Positions 1-9,964 of a DNA stretch of 64,000 nt are shown here, piece after piece. The position numbers were made by a program, and so were the translations under genes. Position 1 is the first letter of the stretch, and every line of letters begins with the position of its first letter. The stretch lies in assembly GCF_900115045.1 (NCBI RefSeq), contig NZ_FOVC01000003.1, forward strand, positions 124,001 to 188,000, read 5' to 3'. The notes below the pieces were generated by a model that saw only the letters and a program-made list of their open reading frames with translations, was not told the origin of the DNA and did not search any database. The DNA is from Izhakiella capsodis (lineage in GTDB: Bacteria > Pseudomonadota > Gammaproteobacteria > Enterobacterales > Enterobacteriaceae).

Positions 1-477
1 CGGATTACCGACCACGTCAGCATGCGCAAACGCGCCTGGAAACGCCTGCATAACCTTTTTCGCTATATGTGACAGCCATTTATTCGTCATTCCCGCAATA
101 CCGTTCTGTTCATGCAATACCAGCGGAATGCCGCAGCTCCAGGCAGCCACACCGCCGGGACCAGAAACGTAACCGCCCATGCCAAGCACAACATCGGGTT
201 GCCAGCGCTTCATAATGGCGCGTGCCTGACATGTTGCTTTGATAATGCGTACCGGCGCTAACAGCTGAGCTTTCAATCCCTTACCACGTAATCCACTGAT
301 ACGGATAAAATCTATCTCGATCCCATTCTTAGGGACCAAATCAGCTTCCATACGATCGGCGGTGCCAAGCCAGCGCACTTGCCAGCCTTGCTCCATAAGA
401 TGATGCGCCACGGCCAGACCCGGAAACACATGTCCGCCGGTTCCGCCTGCCATCACCATCAGCCGTTTTTCACTCAT
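1..477 (-). CDS. murG: MurG N-terminal part (cut by window edge)
   Basis: UDP-N-acetylglucosamine transferase that converts lipid I to lipid II on the inner face of the cytoplasmic membrane. The frame stays open from ATG at 477 down to base 1, giving 159 codons of an expected ~355. Residues 11-19 read GGTGGHVFP, the glycine-rich loop of MurG, and a second Gly-rich stretch (GMGGYVSGPGG) and HEQNGIAG follow, as in E. coli MurG. The start lies 3 nt after the ftsW stop, so the two are translationally close within the dcw operon. The C-terminal UDP-GlcNAc-binding domain is outside the window. Identification is secure; completeness cannot be judged. Confidence 0.96.
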   Translation of the reverse strand, partial: MSEKRLMVMAGGTGGHVFPGLAVAHHLMEQGWQVRWLGTADRMEADLVPKNGIEIDFIRISGLRGKGLKAQLLAPVRIIKATCQARAIMKRWQPDVVLGMGGYVSGPGGVAAWSCGIPLVLHEQNGIAGMTNKWLSHIAKKVMQAFPGAFAHADVVGNP

Positions 478-480
478 CAA

Positions 481-1704
481 TTAGCCCCTTGAAAACGCCT
501 GCGCTTTGGCAAGACGCGTTTCAAAATCTATGCGTAACAACAGCACAATCGCCGTCGACATGATCAACAAGCTTGAGCCACCGTAACTGATTAACGGCAG
601 CGTCAACCCTTTTGTCGGCAGCATTCCTGCCGCCGCGCCAGCGTTTACCAGCGCCTGAAAACTGAACCAGACACCAATTGAACAGGCGAGAAATCCGGAA
701 AAACGCTGATCGATTTCCAGTGCCCGACGACCAATCGACATCGCACGAAACGCAACGAAGAACACCATCAGCAGCGTTAATACCACGCCGATATATCCCA
801 ACTCTTCGCCGATAATCGAGAAAATGAAGTCAGTGTGGGCCTCCGGCAGGTATTCCAGCTTCTGCACCGAATTACCCAATCCCTGCCCCCAAAGCTCACC
901 ACGGCCAAATGCCATCAGCGACTGCGTCAGCTGATAGCCGCTGCCAAACGGGTCAGCCCAAGGATTCCAGAAAGAGGTCACGCGGCGTATACGGTACGGT
1001 TCAGTGATAATCAGCAGCACCACGGCAAACATGCCGGAGCCGATAATCGCCAGAAACTGCCATAGCTTAGCGCCAGCGAGAAACAGCATTGCCAGGGTAG
1101 TGACAAACAGTACGATCACGGTTCCCAGGTCCGGCTGTGCTAACAGCAACACCGCCAGCACGACCATGACCGCCATCGGTTTACAAAATCCCCAGAAGTT
1201 ATTACGCACTTCTTCTACTTTGCGAACCAGATAGCTGGACAGATAGCAAAACAGTGACAGTTTCGACAGCTCTGCAGGCTGAATTCGCAGCGGTCCCAGC
1301 GCAATCCAGCGGGATGCGCCGTTTACCGAACTCCCCACCACCAAAACAACGAGCAACATGGCAATGGTGCCCAACAGCATGACGTTGCTATAGCGCTGCC
1401 ATACTTCCATGGGAATTCGTAATGTCACTAAGGACATAAGGAACGCCAGGCCCAGGTAAAGTGCATCACGCTTGGCGAAATAGAAGGGATCGTTCGACAT
1501 ACGCTGACCAATAGGCATTGATGCTGAGGTGACCATAACGAATCCCAGCACCGCCAGACCGAGGGTTAACCACACCAGGGTACGATCGTATAAAACGACG
1601 ACATTGGCGTCGCTCTCCTTCGACCCCATAACCCAGTCTTTAAGACGGTTTGCAACGCCTCCCGTCAGGGAGCTGACCAGCGTGATTCCCGGAATACGCA
1701 TCAT
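481..1704 (-). CDS. ftsW: Septal SEDS glycosyltransferase FtsW
   Basis: Polytopic SEDS-family membrane protein that polymerises septal peptidoglycan with FtsI (PBP3). The 407-residue product has about ten hydrophobic segments. It carries conserved SEDS stretches such as RIQPAELSK, QPDLGTV, EAHTDFIFS, EELGYIG and the C-terminal LPLISYGGSS. E. coli FtsW is 414 residues, and the extra length there is in the cytoplasmic N-terminus. The start overlaps the murD stop in an ATGA arrangement (4 nt), which indicates translational coupling. It sits between murD and murG as in all enterobacterial dcw clusters. Confidence 0.97.
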   Translation of the reverse strand: MMRIPGITLVSSLTGGVANRLKDWVMGSKESDANVVVLYDRTLVWLTLGLAVLGFVMVTSASMPIGQRMSNDPFYFAKRDALYLGLAFLMSLVTLRIPMEVWQRYSNVMLLGTIAMLLVVLVVGSSVNGASRWIALGPLRIQPAELSKLSLFCYLSSYLVRKVEEVRNNFWGFCKPMAVMVVLAVLLLAQPDLGTVIVLFVTTLAMLFLAGAKLWQFLAIIGSGMFAVVLLIITEPYRIRRVTSFWNPWADPFGSGYQLTQSLMAFGRGELWGQGLGNSVQKLEYLPEAHTDFIFSIIGEELGYIGVVLTLLMVFFVAFRAMSIGRRALEIDQRFSGFLACSIGVWFSFQALVNAGAAAGMLPTKGLTLPLISYGGSSLLIMSTAIVLLLRIDFETRLAKAQAFSRG

Positions 1705-3017
1705 CCTAACTCCCTGGCAAGTTGTGTGAATACCTCGCCACGCTGTTCGAAGTTCTTAAACTGATCGAGGCTGGCACTCGCCGGCGACAGCAGCACCATG
1801 TCTCCCGCTTTGACCTGCGGTGCAATGTGCGCCATCGCTTGCGCCAGGGTTTCAGTTTGCGTGGTGATCTCAGGACGCAGCGTCGCCAGCTCGGCACGAT
1901 CGCGCCCAAAACAAAACAGACGCAGGTTATCGCCCTGCAAGTAGCGTTTTAACGGGGTAAAATCCGCCGATTTTCCATCACCGCCCAGCAGTAACCAGAG
2001 CGTCCCCTCAACCTCTAAGCCATTCAGGGCGGCCTCCGTACTGCCGACGTTGGTCGCCTTTGAATCATTAATCCAGCGTACACCGTTGTGAACATGTGCC
2101 AGCTGAAAACGGTGCGCGAGACCATTGAAGTTGATGAGTGCAGTCAGGCTGGATGCACGTGGCAGGCCAACGGCATCCGCCAGCGCTAACGCCGCCAGCG
2201 CATTGGTATAGTTGTGCTGACCCGACAGCTTCATTTCTGCGGTATCAAGTACCTTATCTCTTCTGACACGCAGCCAGGTACTCCCCTGCTGACGATTGAG
2301 ATGATAGTCGCCAACATCAATGCCAAAGCTTACGCAACGCGCATCGGCACCGCGCACCGGCATTGTCATTGCGTCATCGGCATTGACTACGCAGACACCT
2401 GCATTTTCATAAATTTTCAGCTTGGCAGCCCGGTACTGCTGCATCCCCAACGGATAGCGGTCCATATGATCCTCCGTGACGTTGAGAATGGTCGCGGCGG
2501 CGGCATGGAGACTGTAGGTGGTTTCAAGCTGAAAGCTGGACAGTTCCAGTACGTAAAGCTGAGCGGGATGTTCAAGCAGCATCAAAGCAGGCAAGCCAAT
2601 ATTACCGCCTATGCCAACGCTCCAGCCTGCGGCTTTCGCCATTTCACCGACCAAGGTTGTCACGGTACTTTTACCATTTGATCCGGTAATTGCCACGATA
2701 GGGGCCTGCGCTTCGCGGCAAAACAACTCGATGTCGCCGATAATTTCAACCCCGGCCTCTGCCGCCGCTGACAGCTCAGGGGTAGAGAGCGCGATGCCGG
2801 GGCTGACAATAATCAAGTCGGCGTTCAGCAGCCACTCTTTATTCAGCGATCCCAGCCAACGCTCAACGTCTTTAGGCAGTTTTTCAAGGCCGGGCGGAAC
2901 GACTCGGGTATCCATAACCCGCGGCGTCACGCCATGGGCAACAAAGAAGTCAACGCAGGAAAGGCCGGTAAGGCCCAACCCAATAATGACAACTTGTTTA
3001 TCCAGATACTCAGCCAT
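1701..3017 (-). CDS. murD: UDP-MurNAc-L-Ala:D-Glu ligase MurD
   Basis: Cytoplasmic ATP-dependent ligase that adds D-glutamate to UDP-MurNAc-L-Ala. The P-loop GSNGKSTVTT lies near residue 110, and the Mur-ligase signatures ILNVTEDHMDRY and NDSKATNVGSTEAAL are present. I chose ATG at 3017 over a longer in-frame start because it gives 438 residues, exactly the E. coli length, and starts MAEY, similar to MADY. It follows mraY after 2 nt and overlaps ftsW by 4 nt, so it is inside one continuous dcw operon. Confidence 0.97.
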   Translation of the reverse strand: MAEYLDKQVVIIGLGLTGLSCVDFFVAHGVTPRVMDTRVVPPGLEKLPKDVERWLGSLNKEWLLNADLIIVSPGIALSTPELSAAAEAGVEIIGDIELFCREAQAPIVAITGSNGKSTVTTLVGEMAKAAGWSVGIGGNIGLPALMLLEHPAQLYVLELSSFQLETTYSLHAAAATILNVTEDHMDRYPLGMQQYRAAKLKIYENAGVCVVNADDAMTMPVRGADARCVSFGIDVGDYHLNRQQGSTWLRVRRDKVLDTAEMKLSGQHNYTNALAALALADAVGLPRASSLTALINFNGLAHRFQLAHVHNGVRWINDSKATNVGSTEAALNGLEVEGTLWLLLGGDGKSADFTPLKRYLQGDNLRLFCFGRDRAELATLRPEITTQTETLAQAMAHIAPQVKAGDMVLLSPASASLDQFKNFEQRGEVFTQLARELG

Positions 3018-3019
3018 AG

Positions 3020-4102
3020 TTAACGTACCTTCAGCGTTGCCAGGCCAATCAGCACCAGCATCAGCGAGATAATCCAAAAGCGCACAATGACACGCGGCTC
3101 GGGCCAGCCTTTCAATTCATAGTGATGATGGATCGGCGCCATGCGAAAGATACGCTGACCACGCAGTTTGAAAGAGCCAACCTGCAGAATCACTGAGAGC
3201 GTTTCGACAACAAACACCCCCCCCATAATCAACAGCAGAAACTCCTGGCGGAGCAGCACCGCGATGGTACCCAATGCCCCACCCAGTGCCAGCGATCCCA
3301 CATCGCCCATAAAAACCTGTGCCGGGTAGGTGTTAAACCAGAGAAAACCGAGTCCCGCACCAACAATTGCAGTGCAAACAATCACCAGCTCTCCCGCATG
3401 ACGCAGATAGGGAATATGCAGGTAGTTTGCGAAGTTCATATTGCCGGTAGCCCAGGCAACAAGAGCAAAACCTGCGGCAACAAATACCGTTGGCATAATT
3501 GCCAGCCCGTCTAACCCATCGGTCAGGTTGACGGCATTACTGGTGCCGACGATGACAAAATAGGACAACAGAATATAAAGCAGGCCCAACTGAGGCATGA
3601 TGTCTTTGAAAAACGGCACAACCAGTTCAGTAGCAGGGGTATCTTTTCCGACCGCATACATCGTAAATGCCACTCCCAGTGCAATCAGCGACTGCCAGAA
3701 GTACTTCCAGCGGGCGATAAGCCCTTTCGTATCCTTACGGACTACCTTGCGATAGTCATCGACGAAGCCAACGATGCCGTAGCCAATCAGAACCACCAGT
3801 ACACACCAGACGTAGGGATTGGACGGGTATGCCCACATCAATACTGAAAGGGTAATTGAGGTCAGGATCATGATGCCGCCCATCGTCGGCGTGCCGCGTT
3901 TGCTGAAATGTGACTCTGGTCCGTCACTGCGAACGACCTGGCCGAAAGACATTTGCTGTAAACGCGTGATGAGCCGGGGCCCCATCCACAGAGAAATAAA
4001 CAGCGCAGTCAGCAGGCTAACGATGGCGCGAAACGTCAGGTAAGAAAAGACGTTGAAACCCGAGTAATATTTGACCAGATATTCGGCCAGCCAGACTAAC
4101 AT
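3020..4102 (-). CDS. mraY: Phospho-MurNAc-pentapeptide translocase MraY
   Basis: Integral membrane enzyme that transfers phospho-MurNAc-pentapeptide to undecaprenyl phosphate, forming lipid I. The 360-residue product equals E. coli MraY in length and has about ten hydrophobic segments. Diagnostic motifs are present: the aspartate-rich FVDDYRK near residue 115, NAVNLTDGLDGLA, and the histidine motif PIHHHYELKGW near residue 325. It overlaps the end of murF by 7 nt and leads into murD with 2 nt between. Confidence 0.98.
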   Translation of the reverse strand: MLVWLAEYLVKYYSGFNVFSYLTFRAIVSLLTALFISLWMGPRLITRLQQMSFGQVVRSDGPESHFSKRGTPTMGGIMILTSITLSVLMWAYPSNPYVWCVLVVLIGYGIVGFVDDYRKVVRKDTKGLIARWKYFWQSLIALGVAFTMYAVGKDTPATELVVPFFKDIMPQLGLLYILLSYFVIVGTSNAVNLTDGLDGLAIMPTVFVAAGFALVAWATGNMNFANYLHIPYLRHAGELVIVCTAIVGAGLGFLWFNTYPAQVFMGDVGSLALGGALGTIAVLLRQEFLLLIMGGVFVVETLSVILQVGSFKLRGQRIFRMAPIHHHYELKGWPEPRVIVRFWIISLMLVLIGLATLKVR

Positions 4103-5457
4103 GTGCCTTTCTCCTGCATGTAATGCACCACCTGCTCCATGGCCGCACTACGCGAGCCTTTTACCAGAACAGTCACTTGCTGATGGTCGTTCAACAGCGC
4201 CAGCGCGCGTGCAGCCAGCGTAGATTTATCAGTAAAATGTTCCCCAACACCGCTAGCTTCCGCGATAATTTGGCTCAGCTTACCGGTGCTTAGCACCTTA
4301 TCAATGCCCGCCTGCCTTGCTGCCTCACCAACCTGACGATGACAACTTTCTGCTTCATCTCCTAGCTCTGCCATGTCGCCGACTATCATCACCCGGTAAC
4401 CAGGCATCTCTGCAAGCGTCTGTACCGCCGCCTTCATTGAGCCAACGTTGGCGTTGTAGCTATCATCCAGCAGCAGCTTGTCATGGCTCAGTGCTATCGG
4501 AAACAGGCGTCCAGGCACCGCCTGTAAAGTTTTCAGCCCCTGCTGGATCGCCGTCAACGGGGCATCAACCGACAGCGCAAGGGCCGCTGCAGCCAGTGCA
4601 TTCGCAATGTTATGCCGCCCCGGCAAGGGTAGCTGAACGGCGACGTGACCTACAGGCGTGTGCAGTGTAAATGCCGATCCTTGCGCGCTGATACGCACGT
4701 CACTGGCGTGGAAGTCATCTCCCGAGCTATCGCCCGCGGAGAAACGCCAGACGCGTTTATCTTCCAGCGCTGTCTGCCAGTTATCCCGATCGTTACTTTG
4801 CGCATTGATAATCGCGGTACCCTTCGGCGTTAGACCGGCGAAAATCTCGCCTTTGGCCTTCGCGACTCCTGCCAGCGAGCCAAATCCTTCGAGGTGTGCG
4901 GCGGCAAGGTTGTTCACCAGCGCGCTTTCGGGACGCACCAAATGAGTGGTATAGGCAATTTCGCCCTGATGGTTGGCGCCCAGCTCAATCACTGCGTAGC
5001 GATGCTGTGGTGTCAGGCGCAGCAGCGTCAGCGGCACGCCGATATCGTTATTGAGATTACCGGCGGTATAAAGCGTTTCGCCACAGCAGCGCAGGATAGC
5101 GGCGGTCATCTCTTTAACCGACGTTTTGCCAGATGAGCCTGTCAGCGCCACGACACGCGCTGAGCTTTGCTGCCGCACCCAACCTGCAAGCTGCCCAAGG
5201 GCAATACGCGTATCAGCTACCACCACCTGGGGCACCTCTACTTGTAAGTGCTTACTTACGATTAAAGATGTTGCCCCTGCGCTGATAGCATCGCCAACAA
5301 AATCATGAGCATCATAACGCTCGCCTTTCAGGGCAATAAACAGCGATCCCGACGCTACGCTGCGCGTGTCAGTTGTCACGCGATCAACGTTCAGGCTGTC
5401 ACCCATTAATTTTCCATCTACCACGGTTGCCAGCTGTTGCAGGGTGAGGCTGATCAT
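4096..5457 (-). CDS. murF: UDP-MurNAc-tripeptide:D-Ala-D-Ala ligase MurF
   Basis: Adds the D-Ala-D-Ala dipeptide to complete the UDP-MurNAc-pentapeptide in the cytoplasm. The 453-residue product (E. coli 452) carries the P-loop GSSGKTSVKEM near residue 107, the ELGANHQGEI segment and DDSYNANVGSMKAA typical of MurF. Its start overlaps the murE stop by 4 nt and its end overlaps mraY, continuing the coupled chain of dcw genes. Confidence 0.97.
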   Translation of the reverse strand: MISLTLQQLATVVDGKLMGDSLNVDRVTTDTRSVASGSLFIALKGERYDAHDFVGDAISAGATSLIVSKHLQVEVPQVVVADTRIALGQLAGWVRQQSSARVVALTGSSGKTSVKEMTAAILRCCGETLYTAGNLNNDIGVPLTLLRLTPQHRYAVIELGANHQGEIAYTTHLVRPESALVNNLAAAHLEGFGSLAGVAKAKGEIFAGLTPKGTAIINAQSNDRDNWQTALEDKRVWRFSAGDSSGDDFHASDVRISAQGSAFTLHTPVGHVAVQLPLPGRHNIANALAAAALALSVDAPLTAIQQGLKTLQAVPGRLFPIALSHDKLLLDDSYNANVGSMKAAVQTLAEMPGYRVMIVGDMAELGDEAESCHRQVGEAARQAGIDKVLSTGKLSQIIAEASGVGEHFTDKSTLAARALALLNDHQQVTVLVKGSRSAAMEQVVHYMQEKGTC

Positions 5458-6941
5458 GCGATCACCCCCAATAAGCGCGCGACCGTCGTTCGGTCTGAGT
5501 AGTCCAGCCGCCGGTTACCGATAATCTGATAATCTTCATGCCCTTTGCCGGCGACCAGCACGATATCGTTTTCAGCTGCCTGCATAATGCTGTGGGTAAC
5601 CGCTTGCGCCCGGCCCATCACCACACGGGCGCATCCGGGGTCCAGCAATCCGGTCAGAATGTCGCGAACAATTGCCTGCGGATCTTCGCTACGCGGATTA
5701 TCATCGGTGACGACGACAACGTCGGCAAACTGCTCGGCAATCGCGCCCATGAGTGGGCGCTTACCTTTATCGCGGTCACCGCCACAGCCGAACACGCACC
5801 ACAACTTACCCTCGCAATGTAACCGGGCCGCTTGCAATGCCTTCTCCAACGCATCCGGGGTATGGGCATAATCCACTACCACCGTCGGTTTAGTGGGAGA
5901 AGTAAATACCTCCATCCGCCCGCATACCGGCAGCAGCTGATGACTGCTGTTAACCAGCGCCTCAAGCGGATACCCAAGTGCCAGCAACGTCGCCAGTGCC
6001 AGCAACAAGTTGCTGACGTTAAATGCGCCCATCAGACGGCTATCGATGCAGCCAGCACCCCAGCTGGAATCAAAAACGATACGAGCGCCGTTGTCGTGAT
6101 AATCAACCGCGTTCGCCTGTAACCAGCGGCCGTGAGCACCAGGGCGCAGATTATTATCCATTGTAACGGCCACGGCATCCGGTAAATTATCCAGCCAACG
6201 CCGCCCGACCTCATCATCAGCATTGATAATCGACTCACCCACCTGATGTTCAGAAAACAGTAACCATTTGGCAGACTCGTAATGCGCCATGTCGCCGTGA
6301 TAATCCAGATGATCACGACTGAGGTTGGTAAATACCGCGGCGGCAAATGGCAGTGCGGCTACCCGATGCTGTGCCAGTCCGTGAGAGGAGACTTCCATCG
6401 CTGCAAGCGTAGCGCCTTCCCGTACCAGCCCATGAAGTATATGCTGCACGTCCACCGCCGAGCCGGTGGTATTTTCTGCTGCCACCAGCTTGCCATACAG
6501 GCCGTTGCCGACCGTTCCCATTACCGCACTCACATCCCCCAGCAGCTGCGCCCATTGCGCCAGCAGCTGCGTTGTTGTGGTTTTACCGTTAGTGCCTGTT
6601 ACGCCAATCAGCTTGAGTTTTTCCGCCGGATTATCGTAAAAACGCCCGGCTAACGCCGACAGGCGCTGCGACAACTGAGCCAGATAAATTACCGGCACGC
6701 CGTGCATTTCGCTTACCTGCCCGTCAGCGGCTTCGCCTTCCGCTTCAGCCACCACTGCCGCGACACCCTGAGCAATCGCCTGAGGGATAAAGCGGCGCCC
6801 GTCCGCTGTATGACCTTTTACAGCCACAAACAGATCGCCGGCAGCCGCGATGCGGCTGTCCAGTGTCATGTCCCGGAGCACTCGCTCCGGCGCATTTGCT
6901 ACCCAAGGGGCCAGCAATGCTCGCAAATTACGATCTGTCAC
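5454..6941 (-). CDS. murE: UDP-MurNAc-dipeptide:meso-DAP ligase MurE
   Basis: Adds meso-diaminopimelate to the peptidoglycan precursor. The P-loop GTNGKTTTTQ lies near residue 115, and the DNPR motif that specifies meso-DAP rather than lysine is present (TDDNPRSEDP). I prefer the GTG at 6941: it yields 495 residues, the E. coli length, begins VTDRNLR like the GTG-started E. coli gene, and has GAGG 6 nt upstream. This start lies inside the last codons of ftsI (14 nt overlap). A longer reading upstream would lack family support. Confidence 0.97.
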   Translation of the reverse strand: MTDRNLRALLAPWVANAPERVLRDMTLDSRIAAAGDLFVAVKGHTADGRRFIPQAIAQGVAAVVAEAEGEAADGQVSEMHGVPVIYLAQLSQRLSALAGRFYDNPAEKLKLIGVTGTNGKTTTTQLLAQWAQLLGDVSAVMGTVGNGLYGKLVAAENTTGSAVDVQHILHGLVREGATLAAMEVSSHGLAQHRVAALPFAAAVFTNLSRDHLDYHGDMAHYESAKWLLFSEHQVGESIINADDEVGRRWLDNLPDAVAVTMDNNLRPGAHGRWLQANAVDYHDNGARIVFDSSWGAGCIDSRLMGAFNVSNLLLALATLLALGYPLEALVNSSHQLLPVCGRMEVFTSPTKPTVVVDYAHTPDALEKALQAARLHCEGKLWCVFGCGGDRDKGKRPLMGAIAEQFADVVVVTDDNPRSEDPQAIVRDILTGLLDPGCARVVMGRAQAVTHSIMQAAENDIVLVAGKGHEDYQIIGNRRLDYSDRTTVARLLGVIA

Positions 6942-8688
6942 CTGAGGCCTCTTTTTTATTGATAACCATCTCATTTTCTCCGGCTGGCAATGCATCCGGT
7001 TCAATATTCATTGTTCGCAACACGCCGCCCATAATGGCGCCAAATACCGGAGCGGAAACTGCACCACCATAATATTTGCCGGCCTGGGGATCGTTAATCA
7101 CCACCACCAGAGCAAAACGCGGCTTGCTGGCAGGCGCAACGCCAGCGGTATAGGCAATATATTTGTTGATGTAATGGCCATCGGGACCGACTTTCTTCGC
7201 GGTCCCGGTCTTGATGGCAATACGGTAGCCTTTGATAGCGGCTTTAACGCCGCCGCCGCCGGGTAGTGCTACGCTCTCCATCATATGCACCACGGTTTTC
7301 ACCAGGTCCTCGGGAAATATGCGCTGTCCGGCGACAGGCGGGTCGACTTTGGTAATTGACAGCGGACGATACACACCAAAGCTGCCGATAGTTGCATAGA
7401 CTCGTGCTAACTGTAACGGCGTTACCATTAGCCCATAGCCGAAAGAGAAGGTGGCCCTCTCAATGTCAGACCACCGTTGTTTTTGGGGATATAAGCCACT
7501 GCTCTCTCCGACCAACCCCAAATTGGTCGTTTTACCCAGTCCAAAGCGAGAGTAAGTATCTACTAATGCTGAGGATGGCATCGCTAACGCAAGACGTGAA
7601 ACCCCTACGTTACTCGACTTCTGCAATACCCCGGTCAGGGTTAATTCGTTGTAGCGCGCCACATCCTTAATCGGATGGCCATTGATGGTATAAGGCTCGG
7701 TGTTCAGTACGCTGTTTTCACGCACCACGCCACGCTGTAAAGCGGTCATCACCACCATCGGCTTTACTGTCGAACCGGGTTCAAAAATATCGGTAATTGC
7801 GCGATTACGCATGACGTCTTTGGGCGTGTTGCTGAGATTATTGGGGTTATATGCCGGGCTGTTCGCCATCGCCAGTACCTCGCCGGTATTAACATCGACC
7901 AGTACAGCGGTACCTGATTCCGCCTTGTTGAAGGAAACGGCATTATTTAACTCGCGATAGACCAGAGCCTGTAGGCGCTCGTCAATGCTCAGAACCAGAT
8001 TATGTGCAGCCTGACTATCGACGGAAGAGATATCCTCAATGACGTGACCAAAGCGATCTTTGCGCACGGTGCGCTCGCCAGGCTGACCGGTAAGCCATTT
8101 ATCAAAGCTCTTCTCCACACCCTCAATACCCTGACCGTCGATATTGGTAAAGCCGATCAGGTGCGAAGTCACCTGGCCTGCCGGATAGTATCGACGCGAC
8201 TCTTCGCGCAGGTGGATCCCTGGCAACGTGAGTTTTTTGACGTAGGCCCCGATGTCCGGATTGACCTGGCGTGCCAGATAAACAAAACGCCCTTTAGGGT
8301 TAACGTTAATGCGTGCGGAGATCTGATCCAGCGGGATCGAAAGCGCGTCGGACAGCGCTCTCCAGCGGTTATCAATACTGACGCCTCCCTGGTCATTCAG
8401 CTCTTTCGGGTCCGCCCAAACGGCATTTACCGGCACGCTGACCGCCAGCGGACGACCAGCACGATCGCTAATCATACCGCGCGCGGCAGGAACTGCCTGG
8501 ACGCGCAGCGAGCGCATATCTCCGGCACGTACCAGCTCGCCTGGATTGATAACTTGCAGCCAGGCCAACCGCGCCAGTAATCCACCCAATGCCAGCAAAA
8601 CTCCCCCGCACAGCAACGCAAAACGCCAGCTTACGAAGCTGGCATGCAGTTCCTGCTTTTTCTTTTTCAGGGCGTTTGCGGCTCTCAT
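6928..8688 (-). CDS. ftsI: Septal transpeptidase PBP3 (FtsI)
   Basis: Class B penicillin-binding protein that cross-links septal peptidoglycan and works with FtsW. The 586-residue protein (E. coli 588) has one N-terminal membrane anchor near residues 22-45 and a dimerisation/pedestal domain. Its transpeptidase domain carries the catalytic motifs in order: PGSTVKP (SxxK, near residue 305), KSSNVGVS (SxN) and IKTGTAKK (KTG). It lies 15 nt after ftsL and its 3' end contains the start of murE. Confidence 0.98.
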   Translation of the reverse strand: MRAANALKKKKQELHASFVSWRFALLCGGVLLALGGLLARLAWLQVINPGELVRAGDMRSLRVQAVPAARGMISDRAGRPLAVSVPVNAVWADPKELNDQGGVSIDNRWRALSDALSIPLDQISARINVNPKGRFVYLARQVNPDIGAYVKKLTLPGIHLREESRRYYPAGQVTSHLIGFTNIDGQGIEGVEKSFDKWLTGQPGERTVRKDRFGHVIEDISSVDSQAAHNLVLSIDERLQALVYRELNNAVSFNKAESGTAVLVDVNTGEVLAMANSPAYNPNNLSNTPKDVMRNRAITDIFEPGSTVKPMVVMTALQRGVVRENSVLNTEPYTINGHPIKDVARYNELTLTGVLQKSSNVGVSRLALAMPSSALVDTYSRFGLGKTTNLGLVGESSGLYPQKQRWSDIERATFSFGYGLMVTPLQLARVYATIGSFGVYRPLSITKVDPPVAGQRIFPEDLVKTVVHMMESVALPGGGGVKAAIKGYRIAIKTGTAKKVGPDGHYINKYIAYTAGVAPASKPRFALVVVINDPQAGKYYGGAVSAPVFGAIMGGVLRTMNIEPDALPAGENEMVINKKEASGDRS

Positions 8689-8703
8689 TGAGTCCGTCGG
8701 TCC

Positions 8704-9021
8704 TTATGGCTCTACTACAATATGTTCCTGCGAAGGATCGACATGCTGCATATGCAGTTTTTCCGTCGCGATCCTTTCTACCCGGCTGTGATCACCTAAC
8801 GCATTCTCTTCCAGGATGAGATTGCGCCATTCAATGTCGAGTGCATTCTTTTCCAGCATCAACTGCTCGCGCTGCGCCGTCAGCAGACGGGTTTTATGCA
8901 CGGTAGTCACTACCAGTACGGCAGAAACCAGCACTGCGGCCAACAACAGCAGGGCCAGTTTGCCGTGGCGCATAATATCGCCACCAATAACGCCCGGCAG
9001 GCTGTGACGTTCTCCCGCCAT
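8704..9021 (-). CDS. ftsL: Cell division protein FtsL
   Basis: Small bitopic membrane protein of the FtsQLB complex that activates FtsWI. It has a short cytoplasmic head, one hydrophobic segment near residues 22-40, then a periplasmic coiled-coil region with the highly conserved EWRNLILEENALGDHSRVE. The product is 105 residues; E. coli FtsL is 121, the difference being a shorter cytoplasmic N-terminus. The start overlaps the rsmH stop by one base (TGATG). Confidence 0.95.
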   Translation of the reverse strand: MAGERHSLPGVIGGDIMRHGKLALLLLAAVLVSAVLVVTTVHKTRLLTAQREQLMLEKNALDIEWRNLILEENALGDHSRVERIATEKLHMQHVDPSQEHIVVEP

Positions 9022-9962
9022 CAGGAAGCGTTCCGTTCGGCAATGCGCAGTACTGAACTACGTGCCCGCGGATTAGCGGCAACTTCTCTCTCACCCGGCA
9101 TCATCTTCCCAAGATTTTTAAGCTGAAAACCGCCGCGACTGCGCAATTGTGCTTCGGTAAGCGGCAATCCAGCAGGTACCTGAGGACCCCGGCTCTGCTC
9201 GCGCATAAAACGCTTTACAATCCGGTCTTCCAGCGAATGAAAGCTAATAATTGACAGACGACCGTGCGGGGCCAGCACCGCCAACGCGCCTTTAAGCGCC
9301 TGCTCAATCTCTTTCAGTTCGCTGTTAACCCAGATGCGAATAGCCTGAAAGCTACGTGTCGCCGGATGTTTAAATTTGTCTTTAACCGGCGTAGCGCTAT
9401 CAATAACTGCCGCGAGATCTTTAGTACGAACGATCGGCTCGATCCGGTTTCGCTCGACGATGGCACGGGCAATACGCTTAGCAAAGCGCTCTTCACCGAA
9501 GGTTTTCAGCACAAAAGCGATGTCTTTTTCCTCTGCCTGCAACAACCATTCTGACGCCGAAAGCCCGCGCGTGGGATCCATCCGCATATCCAGCGGACCG
9601 TCACGCATAAAAGAAAAACCCCGTTCGGCATCGTCCAGCTGCGGCGAGGAGACGCCAAGATCGAGTAACACGCCGTTAATTTTGCCGTTCAGACCCCGTT
9701 CTTCAACGTATTCAGCCAGCGCCGAAAAGGGACCGTGGATAATAGAAAAGCGGGGGTCAGTAATCAAAGCGGCGGCGGCAATGGCGTGTGGATCGCGATC
9801 GATAGCGTACAGCTTTCCTCCCTCGCCGAGCAGTGAGAGGATCCGTTGCGAATGCCCACCTCGTCCAAAGGTGCCATCGATATAAATGCCATCGGACTGT
9901 ATATTGAGGCCGTTCACGGCTTCATCCAGCAGCACTGTGGTGTGTTTAAAAGTTTCCTGCAT
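9021..9962 (-). CDS. rsmH: 16S rRNA m4C1402 methyltransferase RsmH
   Basis: AdoMet-dependent methyltransferase (formerly MraW) that modifies C1402 of 16S rRNA at N4. The 313-residue length equals the E. coli protein. The AdoMet-binding region shows DGTFGRGGHSQRIL near residue 29, followed by DRDPHAI, LLDLGVSSPQLD and SFHSLEDRIVKRF. It sits 2 nt after mraZ at the head of the dcw cluster, its usual place. Confidence 0.97.
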   Translation of the reverse strand: MQETFKHTTVLLDEAVNGLNIQSDGIYIDGTFGRGGHSQRILSLLGEGGKLYAIDRDPHAIAAAALITDPRFSIIHGPFSALAEYVEERGLNGKINGVLLDLGVSSPQLDDAERGFSFMRDGPLDMRMDPTRGLSASEWLLQAEEKDIAFVLKTFGEERFAKRIARAIVERNRIEPIVRTKDLAAVIDSATPVKDKFKHPATRSFQAIRIWVNSELKEIEQALKGALAVLAPHGRLSIISFHSLEDRIVKRFMREQSRGPQVPAGLPLTEAQLRSRGGFQLKNLGKMMPGEREVAANPRARSSVLRIAERNAS

Positions 9963-9964
9963 AG